Shown here: one piece after another, positions 16,398 through 25,187 of the stretch
Layout: every line of letters begins with the position of its first letter
Numbering within the stretch: position 1 is the stretch's first letter
From: Bradyrhizobium guangxiense
Lineage (GTDB): Bacteria > Pseudomonadota > Alphaproteobacteria > Rhizobiales > Xanthobacteraceae
DNA length: 64,000 nucleotides
NCBI RefSeq assembly: GCF_004114915.1
Contig: NZ_CP022219.1
Location: forward strand, 4,556,501-4,620,500
Reading direction: 5' to 3'
Translations under genes and position numbers: made by a program
The notes under the pieces: generated by a model
What the model was told of the DNA's origin: nothing
Database searches by the model: none
Seen by the model: the letters and a program-made list of their open reading frames with translations, nothing else

Positions 16398-16799
16398 TCA
16401 ATAGCGGCGGTAGTAATAATTGTCTGGCCGGTTCTGAAACTCGCGCGGAACCATCCCGTTCGGGTAGCAGAGGCCATCGCGAATATCGAGATCGGCGCCG
16501 TGACCGCAGGGGACCGGGCGTCTGCGCATTCCGTACGACCGGTACGGAGTTTCATCATCGTACCCCGGCCCGTCGTATCGCGGGCGATAATATCGCTGCC
16601 GCGCCTCCTGGTCTTGAGGAGGCAGGTAACCGTTTGGATAACAAAGACCGTCTCGAGCGCTCAAGTCCCAGCCATGCCCGCAAGGGGGCGGATGCCTCGG
16701 CACGCCATACTGTACCTCGAGTGCGCGGTTGGAGCTTTCGGTCAGCGGTGCTGGAGCTCCATAGAGAGCAAGGATTGTCGCAATCGTGGTCAGCAGCAT
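16398..16799 (-). CDS. Small secreted protein with duplicated GHG-Cys motif, unknown
   Basis: The product is 133 residues from the ATG at 16799, preceded by AGGAGAAAACAAG; a longer in-frame start at 16826 is less likely. A short hydrophobic leader (MLLTTIATILALYGAPAP) suggests export. The mature part has the same motif twice: PCGHGWDLSARDGLCYPNG and PCGHGADLDIRDGLCYPNG, about 50 residues apart, separated by a Tyr/Arg-rich linker and followed by a NYYYRRY tail. Each motif has two cysteines, which fits paired disulfides. Such short proteins are widespread as hypotheticals in this bacterial group; I know no function. Confidence 0.65.
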   Translation of the reverse strand: MLLTTIATILALYGAPAPLTESSNRALEVQYGVPRHPPPCGHGWDLSARDGLCYPNGYLPPQDQEARQRYYRPRYDGPGYDDETPYRSYGMRRRPVPCGHGADLDIRDGLCYPNGMVPREFQNRPDNYYYRRY

Positions 16800-16826
16800 C
16801 TTGTTTTCTCCTGCGCAGGGGAGCAT

Positions 16827-17298
16827 CGCCGGATGGTGCTGAATGCACCATGAACGCCGAAACTACGGGCAAATTGTCGCGCCTGGCGCGACGCCGCCCC
16901 TAAACTGGCCGCTCCCGCCTCAGATATCCGACGAAGTCCGACCGCCGAATTATCGCAATGATCGAATGCAGCTTACGGGGGACATGGGTCGATGACGCAC
17001 GAGACGGGCGCTGACACTGATCGGGAACCACTGACTTGAAGAGTGTGCCGGGGATTGCACGCGGGTGAGCTTCTTGCGGAAATAGACGATGGACGAATTG
17101 GTCGGCTGTCGAGAGCACCTAACACAGCTCGCGGCAACCCTCCACTGCCGCGGCTTGTTCCTGCCGTCCAAAAGACTGTGGGCAGGCGGAAAATCGCTCG
17201 TTTCAAGGGCTTGTTGGGCGAGCAAGGGGTGGCGGCCCGCCTTGTTCTGGATAGATCGTGATGTTATGCCGCCTGCAAGCGAATGGGCAGGTGAGACG
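16827..17298. other. Intergenic region without supported gene
   Basis: About 470 bases lie between the small secreted protein (minus) and the acyltransferase (plus). Short open frames exist on both strands, but none shows a ribosome site together with protein-like features. The frame continuous with the acyltransferase reads codons unlike any known N-terminal extension. The base composition seems less GC-rich than the genes around it. I see no hairpin or repeat of note. Confidence 0.5.
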
Positions 17299-19305
17299 AT
17301 GGAGCTTTCAACAAGGCCCGGCTATCGCGCCGAAATCGACGGGCTGCGCGCGATCGCGGTTCTTTCGGTCCTTGCCTTTCACTACGGCGCGCCGCTCCGC
17401 GGCGGGGTCACCGGCGTTGACGTGTTTTTCGTCATCAGCGGATTTCTGATCACGCAGATTCTGGCAGGTGAAATTGCCGCCGGAACGTTCTCGGTCCTTG
17501 GCTTCTACGAGCGACGGATGCGACGTATTCTGCCGGCCCTGCTGACGATGCTGGCTTTTGCTCTTCTGGCTGGCAAGTTCCTGCTCATGCCTGGGGATTA
17601 TGCCTCGCTGGCGAAGAGCAGCGCCGCTGCCGCGTTCGGCGTCTCGAACTTCTTTTTTCTGGCTAATACTGGCTACTTCGACCAAGTCGCAGATTTTCTG
17701 CCGCTGCTGCACACCTGGTCGCTCGCGGTCGAGGAGCAGTTTTATCTCGTGTGGCCGCTGCTGCTGCTCGCGTTGGCCACCGTCGGTTCGAGAACGGCGC
17801 TTGCCGCGATCCTTGCCGTCATCGTGACGATCGGATGCGTCGCAAGCATCGTCTATTTTCACGTTGACCCCAAAAGTGCGTTCTACATGGCGCTACCCAG
17901 GGCATGGGAGCTTGCGCTCGGCGCTCTTCTGGCCTTTCTCCCCGCTCTACCGCTGCTTGCCGGCGAGATCGCCGCCTGGGTCGGATTGGCGCTGATTGCC
18001 GCGGGATTCCTCGTCGTGTCGCCATCGCGATTTCCCGGGGCGTCCGCCCTCTTCCCCTGCATCGGCGCTGCCCTCGTCATTTGGCCGCGCGCGCAAATCA
18101 CGAACGCGAGCCGACTCCTCGGATTGCTCGCGCCGATCGGGTTGATCTCTTATAGCCTGTATCTATGGCATTGGCCGATCTGGGTGTATTTCCGGATCTA
18201 TATCGAAAACGGAAAGCCGAGCATTGCCCAAGCAATCGGCCTTGCGGTCGTTTCGATCATCATATCAACCCTGTCGTATCGCTACATCGAGCAGCCGTTC
18301 CGGAAGCCGCGCTGGACAGCCCCTCGTACGGTCGCGGCCGGCTTCGCCTCGATCATGTTCGTCTTCTGCGCTTCGATGTATGTCGACAGCGCCGACGGGC
18401 TTCCGCAGCGACTCCCACTCGAAGCGCAAGCCATGCGCAGCATGCAGGTCATGTGGGACTGGCCCTGTCCAGAGACGACGCGAATCAACGGTATCCCTGG
18501 CGGCTTTTGCACCTTTGGCGCTCCCTGGCAAAGCGCGAAACGAAAGACAATGATCTGGGGCGACAGCCATGCGCAGCATTTTGCGCCCATCTTCGCCGCC
18601 ATCAATACCGATCCCGACCGGGCCTTTCTTGTTTATGCCGGTTGTTCAGCGGTGCTCGGCGATGACTACTACATCATCTCCGTCGACGTTCCCAAATATC
18701 CTGAGCGATGCCAGAGCTTTCATGCGAACGGCATGAAGATCATCGCAGAAGACGACGCGATCGATCAACTCGTCATCACCTCCAACTGGCTCGATCTGCC
18801 CGTGAGGATCGGCAAAGGAGATGTCGAGTTCGGAATTCAGGCGATGCGCAACGCGCTGTTGAAGCTATTCGATGCGACATCGAGGCCGGAGCGCCGCTAT
18901 TTCCTGATGGGAACAGTGCCTGAGCTTCCCCGTAACGTCGTCGAGTGCGGCCATCAAAGCAATTCGACGCTGCTCCGAGCACCCTGCACCGCGACGATCG
19001 GGCCGGCGGATGCGCGCATCATCAGGCGGAAGACGGACTTCATCGACGCGCTATTCGCCGAGCTCGCAAAGACGGTCCCTCACGTCACCGCGGTCATTCC
19101 GGCCGAGAAACTGTGCCGGAGCGACGGTTGTGACGTCCATCTCGACGATGAGTTTCTCTGGCGGGACATCGGCCATATCCGTCGCAATCTGCGCCTGCAG
19201 ACGCGAAAGGATTTTGCCGACAGGATCGGCTTGACGGCTGCGCTCGCCGACGATCGCCAAAAAGCCGCCGCTCAAGCGAGCCCGGCGGACGTCAGGGCTC
19301 GATGA
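17299..19305 (+). CDS. OafA-type acyltransferase with C-terminal SGNH domain
   Basis: The product is 668 residues from ATG at 17299 (ATG at 17266 is an alternative). Residues about 1-360 are an acyltransferase-3 membrane domain with ten or more helices, opening RPGYRAEIDGLRAIAVLSVL and containing the conserved FHYG, GVDVFFVISGFLI and WSLAVEEQFYLVWPLLLL. Residues about 400-650 form a periplasmic SGNH hydrolase-like domain: IWGDSHAQHFAPI has the catalytic Ser, and DDEFLWRDIGHIRRN has the Asp/His. AT3-SGNH proteins O-acetylate O-antigen, capsule or peptidoglycan. The neighbouring glycan island makes a surface polysaccharide the likely target. Confidence 0.88.
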   Translation: MELSTRPGYRAEIDGLRAIAVLSVLAFHYGAPLRGGVTGVDVFFVISGFLITQILAGEIAAGTFSVLGFYERRMRRILPALLTMLAFALLAGKFLLMPGDYASLAKSSAAAAFGVSNFFFLANTGYFDQVADFLPLLHTWSLAVEEQFYLVWPLLLLALATVGSRTALAAILAVIVTIGCVASIVYFHVDPKSAFYMALPRAWELALGALLAFLPALPLLAGEIAAWVGLALIAAGFLVVSPSRFPGASALFPCIGAALVIWPRAQITNASRLLGLLAPIGLISYSLYLWHWPIWVYFRIYIENGKPSIAQAIGLAVVSIIISTLSYRYIEQPFRKPRWTAPRTVAAGFASIMFVFCASMYVDSADGLPQRLPLEAQAMRSMQVMWDWPCPETTRINGIPGGFCTFGAPWQSAKRKTMIWGDSHAQHFAPIFAAINTDPDRAFLVYAGCSAVLGDDYYIISVDVPKYPERCQSFHANGMKIIAEDDAIDQLVITSNWLDLPVRIGKGDVEFGIQAMRNALLKLFDATSRPERRYFLMGTVPELPRNVVECGHQSNSTLLRAPCTATIGPADARIIRRKTDFIDALFAELAKTVPHVTAVIPAEKLCRSDGCDVHLDDEFLWRDIGHIRRNLRLQTRKDFADRIGLTAALADDRQKAAAQASPADVRAR

Positions 19306-19310
19306 GTACG

Positions 19311-19335
19311 CCGCCGCGCTATGAATGCGCGGCGG
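19311..19335. terminator. GC-rich hairpin between convergent genes
   Basis: CCGCCGCGC, a seven-base loop (TATGAAT), then GCGCGGCGG gives a nine-base perfect stem. It lies right after the acyltransferase stop and overlaps the end of the opposing gene. There is no U-tract, so it is a candidate bidirectional terminator by position only. Confidence 0.45.
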
Positions 19336-20116
19336 TCACGAGGCCCGACGAAAACCGTCGGAAGGCGATGGGTTTTCGATGATTCACGACGCGATCCCAT
19401 TCGCAAGCAAGTTCGAAGGGACCTTCGCCCGCGGCATCGAAATCAATCCGCGCGGCGCCGTGCGGTTTCACCGTGACAGGGTGTCTGGCCGAGTAGGATG
19501 GGCCAGTCAACGTGAGCGCGGCGCTCGCGGTCACACCGCTGGAGTTCATAAGGAAGTAGCTGATCCCGGTCAGGTTCGGATCCCCCTCCAGAAGCGCGGA
19601 GCGACGGACGAATGCGTTCTTCAAGGGTGGGAATCGATCCATATATTTGTGCGAATGCGTAATCTGCGGCGCACCGCGCTCGCTTCGCGGCATGAAGATC
19701 GTCATGAATTGCGGAGACGTCATGCCAAGGAAGTCGATGCCCGACGGGGAACTGTAGTGGCAGCGGATCGAGAACATGCCGTGCTCGTCCGGTTCACACC
19801 CCAACAATTCGGAGATCGGCCTCTGAAGCGTCTCGAAATGCTTCACCCTGTGCTCGCGGTCGGCCACCAGCTTGCCATTCCGGTCAAAGGCCCGAATACC
19901 GTACGTGATGTCGATGTTGGTGTCCGGCGCAAGAAAGCTCAGATGGTGCGGAATGCTGATGATCGTGTCGAAATCCGCGTCGTGTCGATATAGCTGAACC
20001 ATGTTCTGCCGGATCGGCGACCCGAACAGGTGAGGTTTGGCCTTCTTCAGCTTCATATGGGCCGCATCAAGGGCGCGACCGGCGCGGGCAAGTGCCGCAG
20101 GGAGGAGATTGGTCAT
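19319..20116 (-). CDS. Protein of unknown function
   Basis: A 265-residue protein that I do not recognise. It lacks a signal peptide or membrane segment. The middle is rich in beta-strand-like stretches (NMVQLYRHDADFDTIISIPH, NIDITYGIRAFDRNGKLVAD, FELACEWDRVVNHRKP). The only motif I noticed is HSHKYMDRFPPL near residue 160. It overlaps the preceding gene by four bases (ATGA), so the two are co-translated and probably act together. The tail SYSARHPVTVKPHGAARIDF is reminiscent of beta-sandwich proteins. The location beside sugar-biosynthesis genes suggests a surface-glycan-linked role, which is inference only. Confidence 0.65.
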   Translation of the reverse strand: MTNLLPAALARAGRALDAAHMKLKKAKPHLFGSPIRQNMVQLYRHDADFDTIISIPHHLSFLAPDTNIDITYGIRAFDRNGKLVADREHRVKHFETLQRPISELLGCEPDEHGMFSIRCHYSSPSGIDFLGMTSPQFMTIFMPRSERGAPQITHSHKYMDRFPPLKNAFVRRSALLEGDPNLTGISYFLMNSSGVTASAALTLTGPSYSARHPVTVKPHGAARIDFDAAGEGPFELACEWDRVVNHRKPIAFRRFSSGLVTAAHS

Positions 20117-21075
20117 AGCTTCAAATCCCCGAACGCCGCCTTCTGGAAGCGTCCTCTGAGAGCCGGATTGAATGGTGCCTCCGTGAAGTAAATCGGGGGA
20201 AGCGAGTGCTCGATCCCGAGTGCGCCGCTGGTCAGGTTTCGGAATACGGTGAAGACCGCAAACTGACTTGCCCCACCGCGGATACGAAGCGACAGCCCTT
20301 GACTGGGATCGATCCCGTGACTTCGCGCCAATTCTGCAACGGGCAAAAGGTAGGTCGAATTCAAGCCAGCATCGATCTCGGTGACTGCAAGGACTTGCGC
20401 CGACATGTTTCTAATCTCGACCTGCATCTTATTGGGTCGCGCCGGCTTGTCGCTCTCAGCAACGAGATTCGCAAGCACGACGAAGGTCTCGACATTCGGC
20501 AGTAGCACGTTGTAGTGCGCCTGATGCACGATCGGGCTGAACTTGAAGCCCGCATCCCGGAGCGGAACGAGGCCAGTCAACACCGAGACCTGCTGCGCGC
20601 CATCGCGATACAGCAGTTCGCCTTCACTCTCGGACCCGGGCTCGCCCACAAGCTCAACCGTGTTCAACTCGTCGTTCGACACGGGAAGATGTGAAGCCCA
20701 TTGGGACCGCCGCAGGCGTACGATCGGAGCTGGATCGAACTCCGCAACCGAAGCAAGTAAGCCACCCTGAAACGTCCTAACCCGGATCGAGGTCGCCTTC
20801 GTTTTTACCGCGAAGCCCGACTCTTGCCCGATAGAGGCAAGCGACGGGACCAGCAATCTTCGTTGCAAGGGTGTCCCCCAAAATACAATGTCGAAAGGTT
20901 GCGGGAAGGTACCCGTCAACCGACCCGTGCACAAGCCCCGCGGACACTCGTCACAGACCACGTCTGCGGACACAATGTTCGAGTTCCGTCGAATAATACG
21001 AGCGCACTCAAGGCGGACCTTCGTGAGCTCACCAAGAGATGCGCCCCATTTCCGGCAGTCCCGGGAAACTTGCAT
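20113..21075 (-). CDS. Protein of unknown function, co-transcribed with the downstream gene
   Basis: A 320-residue protein without signal peptide or membrane helix. Near the N-terminus is CDECPRGLCTG, three cysteines in a short stretch that could hold a metal or a disulfide. The rest looks beta-rich (YNVLLPNVETFVVLANLVAE, SLRIRGGASQFAVFTVFRNL). It is divergent from the sugar-kinase operon with only 77 bases between start codons, so the promoters are shared or overlapping. It overlaps the next gene in an ATGA arrangement. I could not assign a family; the layout of strands recalls its neighbour, so they may be distant relatives. Confidence 0.62.
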   Translation of the reverse strand: MQVSRDCRKWGASLGELTKVRLECARIIRRNSNIVSADVVCDECPRGLCTGRLTGTFPQPFDIVFWGTPLQRRLLVPSLASIGQESGFAVKTKATSIRVRTFQGGLLASVAEFDPAPIVRLRRSQWASHLPVSNDELNTVELVGEPGSESEGELLYRDGAQQVSVLTGLVPLRDAGFKFSPIVHQAHYNVLLPNVETFVVLANLVAESDKPARPNKMQVEIRNMSAQVLAVTEIDAGLNSTYLLPVAELARSHGIDPSQGLSLRIRGGASQFAVFTVFRNLTSGALGIEHSLPPIYFTEAPFNPALRGRFQKAAFGDLKL

Positions 21076-21152
21076 CGTTCGGCCCCCTGCCGTATCTACG
21101 ACCCTGATCGAGGCCTTTTCGAGCGGCTCGCCACCGGGGATAAGGGCTGGAA

Positions 21153-22556
21153 TTGCCTCCGCTTTTTGGACCCAGAACCTTGGCAGACAAGAGCCACGTC
21201 ACCATCGCCGAGACCGAGACCATTGAAGAAGCCTTCCGGCGCCTCAATGCAAACATGCTCGGCATTCTATTCGCACAGGATGCGAGCGGACGAATCGTCG
21301 GCGCGGTAACCGACGGCGATATCCGCAGGCGCATGCTGACGGGCCTCACCATCCACGATCGGGTAGCGACCTGCGTGAATCGCAACTTCGTCTGGGCGCG
21401 CTCCGGCGGACCACGCGAGCAAATTCTCAAACTGCTCGACCAGCGTGTGCATGTGGTTCCGATGCTGGATGGCGAAGGACGGCTGGTCGACGTGTTCAGC
21501 CGCGAGCTGTTCAACCTGTCCGAGGAGAGCGAGGTGTTCGCGCGCGCCCGCTCGCCGGTCCGCATCTCCTTCTCCGGTGGCGGGACCGATCTCACGCACT
21601 ATTTCGTGGCGAATGACGGCGGCGCGGTCATCAACGCCACGATCAAGATGTACGCTCACGCGACGCTGCGACGGCGGAACGATTCCAGCATCCGGATCTA
21701 TTCGCACGATTTCCGGCGCACAATCGAGGCGAACAACCTCGCAGACCTCGGAACGGACGGAGATCTGGCGCTGATCAAATCCGTCGTACGCCTGATCAAG
21801 CCCGCTTACGGGTTCGAGCTCGAAGTCTCCGCCGACTTCCCGGTCGGCTCCGGCCTCGGCGGCTCGGCGGTGGTCACCTCCGCCATCATCGGCTGCTTCA
21901 ACGAATTCCGCAGCGATCAGTGGGACCGCCACGAAATCGCGGAGATGGCGTTCCAGGCCGAGCGGCTGATGCTCAACATCCCCGGCGGCTGGCAGGATCA
22001 GTACGCCACCGTGTTCGGCGGCTTCAATCACATGGAGTTCTTCTCCGACCAGAACACCATCGTACCGCTGCGTCTCGACCCCAACATCATCGCCGAGCTC
22101 GAGGAGAGCCTGGTGCTCTGCTACACCGGCTCCGGCCGCGATTCCGGCGCCATCCACCGCGACCAGAAGGCACAGCACGAGACCAGCGACGCCGTCGCCG
22201 CGGCTGCCAAGCAGAAGGAAGTCACGCGCGATATCCGGCGACACCTCCTGCGCGGCCAGCTGCTCGAATGCGGTCGGCTGATCGACGAGGCCTGGCACGC
22301 CAAGCGGAAGCTGAGCTCGAAGATCTCGTCGGACGCGATCGATGCGGTCTACGATTTCGCCAAGCAGCATGGTGCGGTCGGCGGCAAGCTGCTGGGCGCC
22401 GGCGGCGGCGGATATTTCATGTTCTTCGTACGTCCATTCGAGCGCTACCAGCTCATCGGTGCACTGGAACAACAGGGGCACAACTGTTCGCGCGTGATGT
22501 TCGAAGAGAACGGCCTGAGGACGTGGAAGTCGCGCTTTCCCACGCGATTCACCTGA
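21153..22556 (+). CDS. CBS-domain / GHMP sugar kinase fusion (heptose-kinase-like)
   Basis: A 467-residue protein, the first gene of a plus-strand sugar operon. Residues about 10-120 form a CBS pair (VTIAETETIEEAFRRLNANM, GAVTDGDIRRRMLTG, HVVPMLDGEGRLVDVF). Residues about 132-467 form a GHMP kinase: ARSPVRISFSGGGTDLTHYF, the ATP loop FPVGSGLGGSAVVTSA near residue 229, and GAVGGKLLGAGGGGYFMFF near residue 408. The closest recognised type is D-glycero-D-manno-heptose 7-phosphate kinase (HddA). The CBS part may sense a nucleotide. The start is uncertain: TTG at 21153 or TTG at 21180. Confidence 0.82.
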   Translation: MPPLFGPRTLADKSHVTIAETETIEEAFRRLNANMLGILFAQDASGRIVGAVTDGDIRRRMLTGLTIHDRVATCVNRNFVWARSGGPREQILKLLDQRVHVVPMLDGEGRLVDVFSRELFNLSEESEVFARARSPVRISFSGGGTDLTHYFVANDGGAVINATIKMYAHATLRRRNDSSIRIYSHDFRRTIEANNLADLGTDGDLALIKSVVRLIKPAYGFELEVSADFPVGSGLGGSAVVTSAIIGCFNEFRSDQWDRHEIAEMAFQAERLMLNIPGGWQDQYATVFGGFNHMEFFSDQNTIVPLRLDPNIIAELEESLVLCYTGSGRDSGAIHRDQKAQHETSDAVAAAAKQKEVTRDIRRHLLRGQLLECGRLIDEAWHAKRKLSSKISSDAIDAVYDFAKQHGAVGGKLLGAGGGGYFMFFVRPFERYQLIGALEQQGHNCSRVMFEENGLRTWKSRFPTRFT

Positions 22557-22572
22557 CGTTTATGAGACGAGA

Positions 22573-24498
22573 ATGTTGATGACATCGCCCAAGCAGCCCG
22601 CTCCGGTCCGCATCGGCAACCATCTTCTGGGCGACGGCGAACCCTGCTACGTCATCGCCGAGATCGGCAACAACCACAATGGCGACTTCGACCGCGCCAT
22701 CGCGCTGGTCGATGCCGCGGTCGCCGCCGGGGCCGATTGCGCCAAGTTCCAGATGCGCAAGCTTGACGAGGTCTATCGTGCATCGAGCCTCTCCGGCAAG
22801 GACGACGACCTCGCGGTCGAATATACGCTCGATCTGTTGCGGCGCTTCGAGCTTCCGACCGCGCAGCAGAAGAAGATCGCCGAGTACTGCGCAGCGAAGG
22901 GCATCCAGTATCTCTGCACGCCCTGGGACGCGAGCAGCGTCGCCGTGCTCGAAAGCTTCGGCGTGCAGGCCTACAAGGTTGCCTCGGCCGACCTCACCAA
23001 CCTGCCCCTGCTCGCGCGCCTCGCCACCACCGGCAAGGCGCTGATCGTCTCGACCGGCATGAGCACGACGGAGGAGATCAGGGCCGCGGCAAGATTCCTC
23101 GACGAACGCAACGCGAGCTACGTGCTGCTGCATTGCCAGAGCACTTATCCGGCCGCGCTCCACAACATCCATCTGCGTTTCATGGAGACGCTGCGCGAGA
23201 TCCATCCGGTCGTCGGCTATTCGGGCCACGAGCGCGGGATTGCCGTTTCGACCGCCGCCGTCGCGCTCGGCGCCGTCGTCATCGAGCGCCACATCACCCT
23301 CGACCGCGAGATGGAGGGGCCGGACCATGCCGCGAGCCTGGAGCCGGAAGAATTCAAGGCACTCGTCTCCGGCATCCGCGAGGTCGAGGCGGCGCGGGGC
23401 GAGAAGCGGGCCGAGCGCGCGCTGAGCCAGGGCGAGTTGATCAACCGCGAAAATCTCGCCAAGAGCCTGGTGGCCGCGCGCGACCTTTCGGCCGGCACCG
23501 TGATCTCCGAAGCCGACATCGCCGTGAAGAGCCCGGGACAGGGCCTGTCGCCGCTGAAGATGCCAGCGCTGCTCGGTCGCAAGCTGACGCGGACGATGGC
23601 GGCCGACGACTATTTCTTCCAAAGCGATCTCGACGAAGGCGCGGCAAAGGCACGGCGATACCGCTTCGACCGCCCCTGGGGCGTGCCCGTGCGTTATCAC
23701 GACGCCGAGCGCTTTCTGGAAATCTGCAAGCCCGACATCATCGAGTTCCATCTCAGCTACAGCGACATGGAGCGCGATCCCGCGGCCTATCTTTCCGGTA
23801 CCTACGATCTCGGCTTCGTCGTGCACGCGCCCGAGCTGTTCGCCGGCTCCAAGCTGATGGACCTTGCAACGCCGGACGAGGCGCTGCGGCGCTATTCACT
23901 GGAGCAGACACAGGCGGTGATCGACATCACCCGCGGCCTGAAGAAGTACTTTCCAAAGACCAAGCGCCCGCCCATCGTCGCCAATATCGGCGGCTTCACC
24001 ATGGACGAGCCGCTGCCGCCAGAGGAGAAGGCGGAACGCTACCGCATCTTCGCGCAGAGCTTGACTGAGCTCGACATGGATGGTGTCGAGCTGACGCCGC
24101 AGACCATGGCGCCGTTCCCCTGGCATTTCGGCGGCCAGCGCCACCAGAACATCTTTATCTTCCCCGAGGAGTCGGCCGCATTCTGCGCCAAGCATAACTT
24201 ACGCATGTGCGTCGACATCTCGCACACGAAACTCGCCGCCAATCATTTCGGCTTCGACTTCGCGCAAGGTCTCGCCCAGCTCGGGCCACACACCGCGCAT
24301 CTGCACTTCGGCGACGCCAAAGGGCTCGACGGCGAAGGCCTCCAGATCGGCGAAGGCGAGATCGATTTCGACGAGATCGGCCAGGTCCTGCGCAAGCATG
24401 CACCGACCGCCTCGTTCATTCCCGAGATATGGCAAGGCCACAAGAACATGGGCGAAGGCTTCTGGACCGCGCTCGAGCGCCTCGAGGGACACATCTGA
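22573..24498 (+). CDS. NeuB-type synthase fused to a TIM-barrel sugar isomerase domain
   Basis: A 641-residue protein. Residues about 20-290 are a NeuB barrel (YVIAEIGNNHNGDFDRAI, AKFQMRKLDE, LCTPWDASSV, YKVASADLTN, STGMST, GYSGHERGIAVS), which condenses PEP with an aldose to a 3-deoxy-2-ulosonic acid. Residues about 296-354 form the SAF antifreeze-like domain. Residues about 365-641 form an AP-endonuclease-2/xylose-isomerase-like barrel (PDIIEFHLSYSDMERDP, RMCVDISHTKLAANHFG, HLHFGDAKG). The extra domain may make or remodel the acceptor sugar. It ends in an overlapping TGATG with the CMP-transferase gene. The natural product is unknown. Confidence 0.85.
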   Translation: MLMTSPKQPAPVRIGNHLLGDGEPCYVIAEIGNNHNGDFDRAIALVDAAVAAGADCAKFQMRKLDEVYRASSLSGKDDDLAVEYTLDLLRRFELPTAQQKKIAEYCAAKGIQYLCTPWDASSVAVLESFGVQAYKVASADLTNLPLLARLATTGKALIVSTGMSTTEEIRAAARFLDERNASYVLLHCQSTYPAALHNIHLRFMETLREIHPVVGYSGHERGIAVSTAAVALGAVVIERHITLDREMEGPDHAASLEPEEFKALVSGIREVEAARGEKRAERALSQGELINRENLAKSLVAARDLSAGTVISEADIAVKSPGQGLSPLKMPALLGRKLTRTMAADDYFFQSDLDEGAAKARRYRFDRPWGVPVRYHDAERFLEICKPDIIEFHLSYSDMERDPAAYLSGTYDLGFVVHAPELFAGSKLMDLATPDEALRRYSLEQTQAVIDITRGLKKYFPKTKRPPIVANIGGFTMDEPLPPEEKAERYRIFAQSLTELDMDGVELTPQTMAPFPWHFGGQRHQNIFIFPEESAAFCAKHNLRMCVDISHTKLAANHFGFDFAQGLAQLGPHTAHLHFGDAKGLDGEGLQIGEGEIDFDEIGQVLRKHAPTASFIPEIWQGHKNMGEGFWTALERLEGHI

Positions 24499-25187
24499 TG
24501 GCGCGCAAGACGCTGGCCGTGATCGCCGCGCGCGGCGGCTCGAAGGGCATCCCGCACAAGAACCTGCTCGATCTCTGCGGCAAACCGTTGATCGCTTGGA
24601 CCGTCGAGCAGGCCCGCGCGGCGCGGGGCGTCGACGTGGTGGCGGTCTCGTCGGACAGCGACAACATCCTCGCCGCGGCTGAGGCCGCTGGAGCTGTCGG
24701 CGTGCGGCGCCCGGACGACATTTCCGGCGACCTCGCTTCCTCCGAATCCGCTTGGCTGCATGCGCTCGAGGCCATCGATGCGCGCCTCGGGCGCTTCGAG
24801 CGCATCGTCGCGCTCCAGGCGACCTCGCCGATCCGCGAATCCGCCGACATCGAGCAGGCCCTCGAGACCTTCGACCGCGAGCACCTCGACAGCCTGCTCT
24901 CGGTGTGCGAGGTCGAGGACTATTTCAACTGGCGGATCGGCGCCAACGGCCCGGAGCCGATCAACTACGATTTCCGCAACCGCCGCATGCGGCAGCAGAT
25001 CGAGAAGCGCTATCTGGAGAACGGCTCGTTCTACGTCCTGATCCCATCTCTCCTGCGCGAGCAGAATAACCGTCTCGGCGGCAAGATCGGTTTCCACGTC
25101 ATGGAGCGTCACAAGATGTTCCAGATCGACCGTCCCGAGGACGTCAAGCTTTGCGCCGCCATCATGCGAAGTTACGGCTATGCCTGA
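24498..25187 (+). CDS. CMP-sugar (acylneuraminate-type) cytidylyltransferase
   Basis: The product is 229 residues, with start overlapping the NeuB-fusion stop by one base. The N-terminal CTP-binding motif is VIAARGGSKGIPHKNLLDLC, followed by DVVAVSSDSDNILAAAEAAG and LQATSPIR. This is the NeuA/LegF/PseF fold, which transfers CMP to a 2-ulosonic acid. It differs from the pseF copy at 30624-31313, so the island has two CMP-sugar synthetases, presumably for two different acids. It is tightly coupled to the synthase upstream and the dehydrogenase downstream (eight-base overlap). Confidence 0.87.
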   Translation: MARKTLAVIAARGGSKGIPHKNLLDLCGKPLIAWTVEQARAARGVDVVAVSSDSDNILAAAEAAGAVGVRRPDDISGDLASSESAWLHALEAIDARLGRFERIVALQATSPIRESADIEQALETFDREHLDSLLSVCEVEDYFNWRIGANGPEPINYDFRNRRMRQQIEKRYLENGSFYVLIPSLLREQNNRLGGKIGFHVMERHKMFQIDRPEDVKLCAAIMRSYGYA

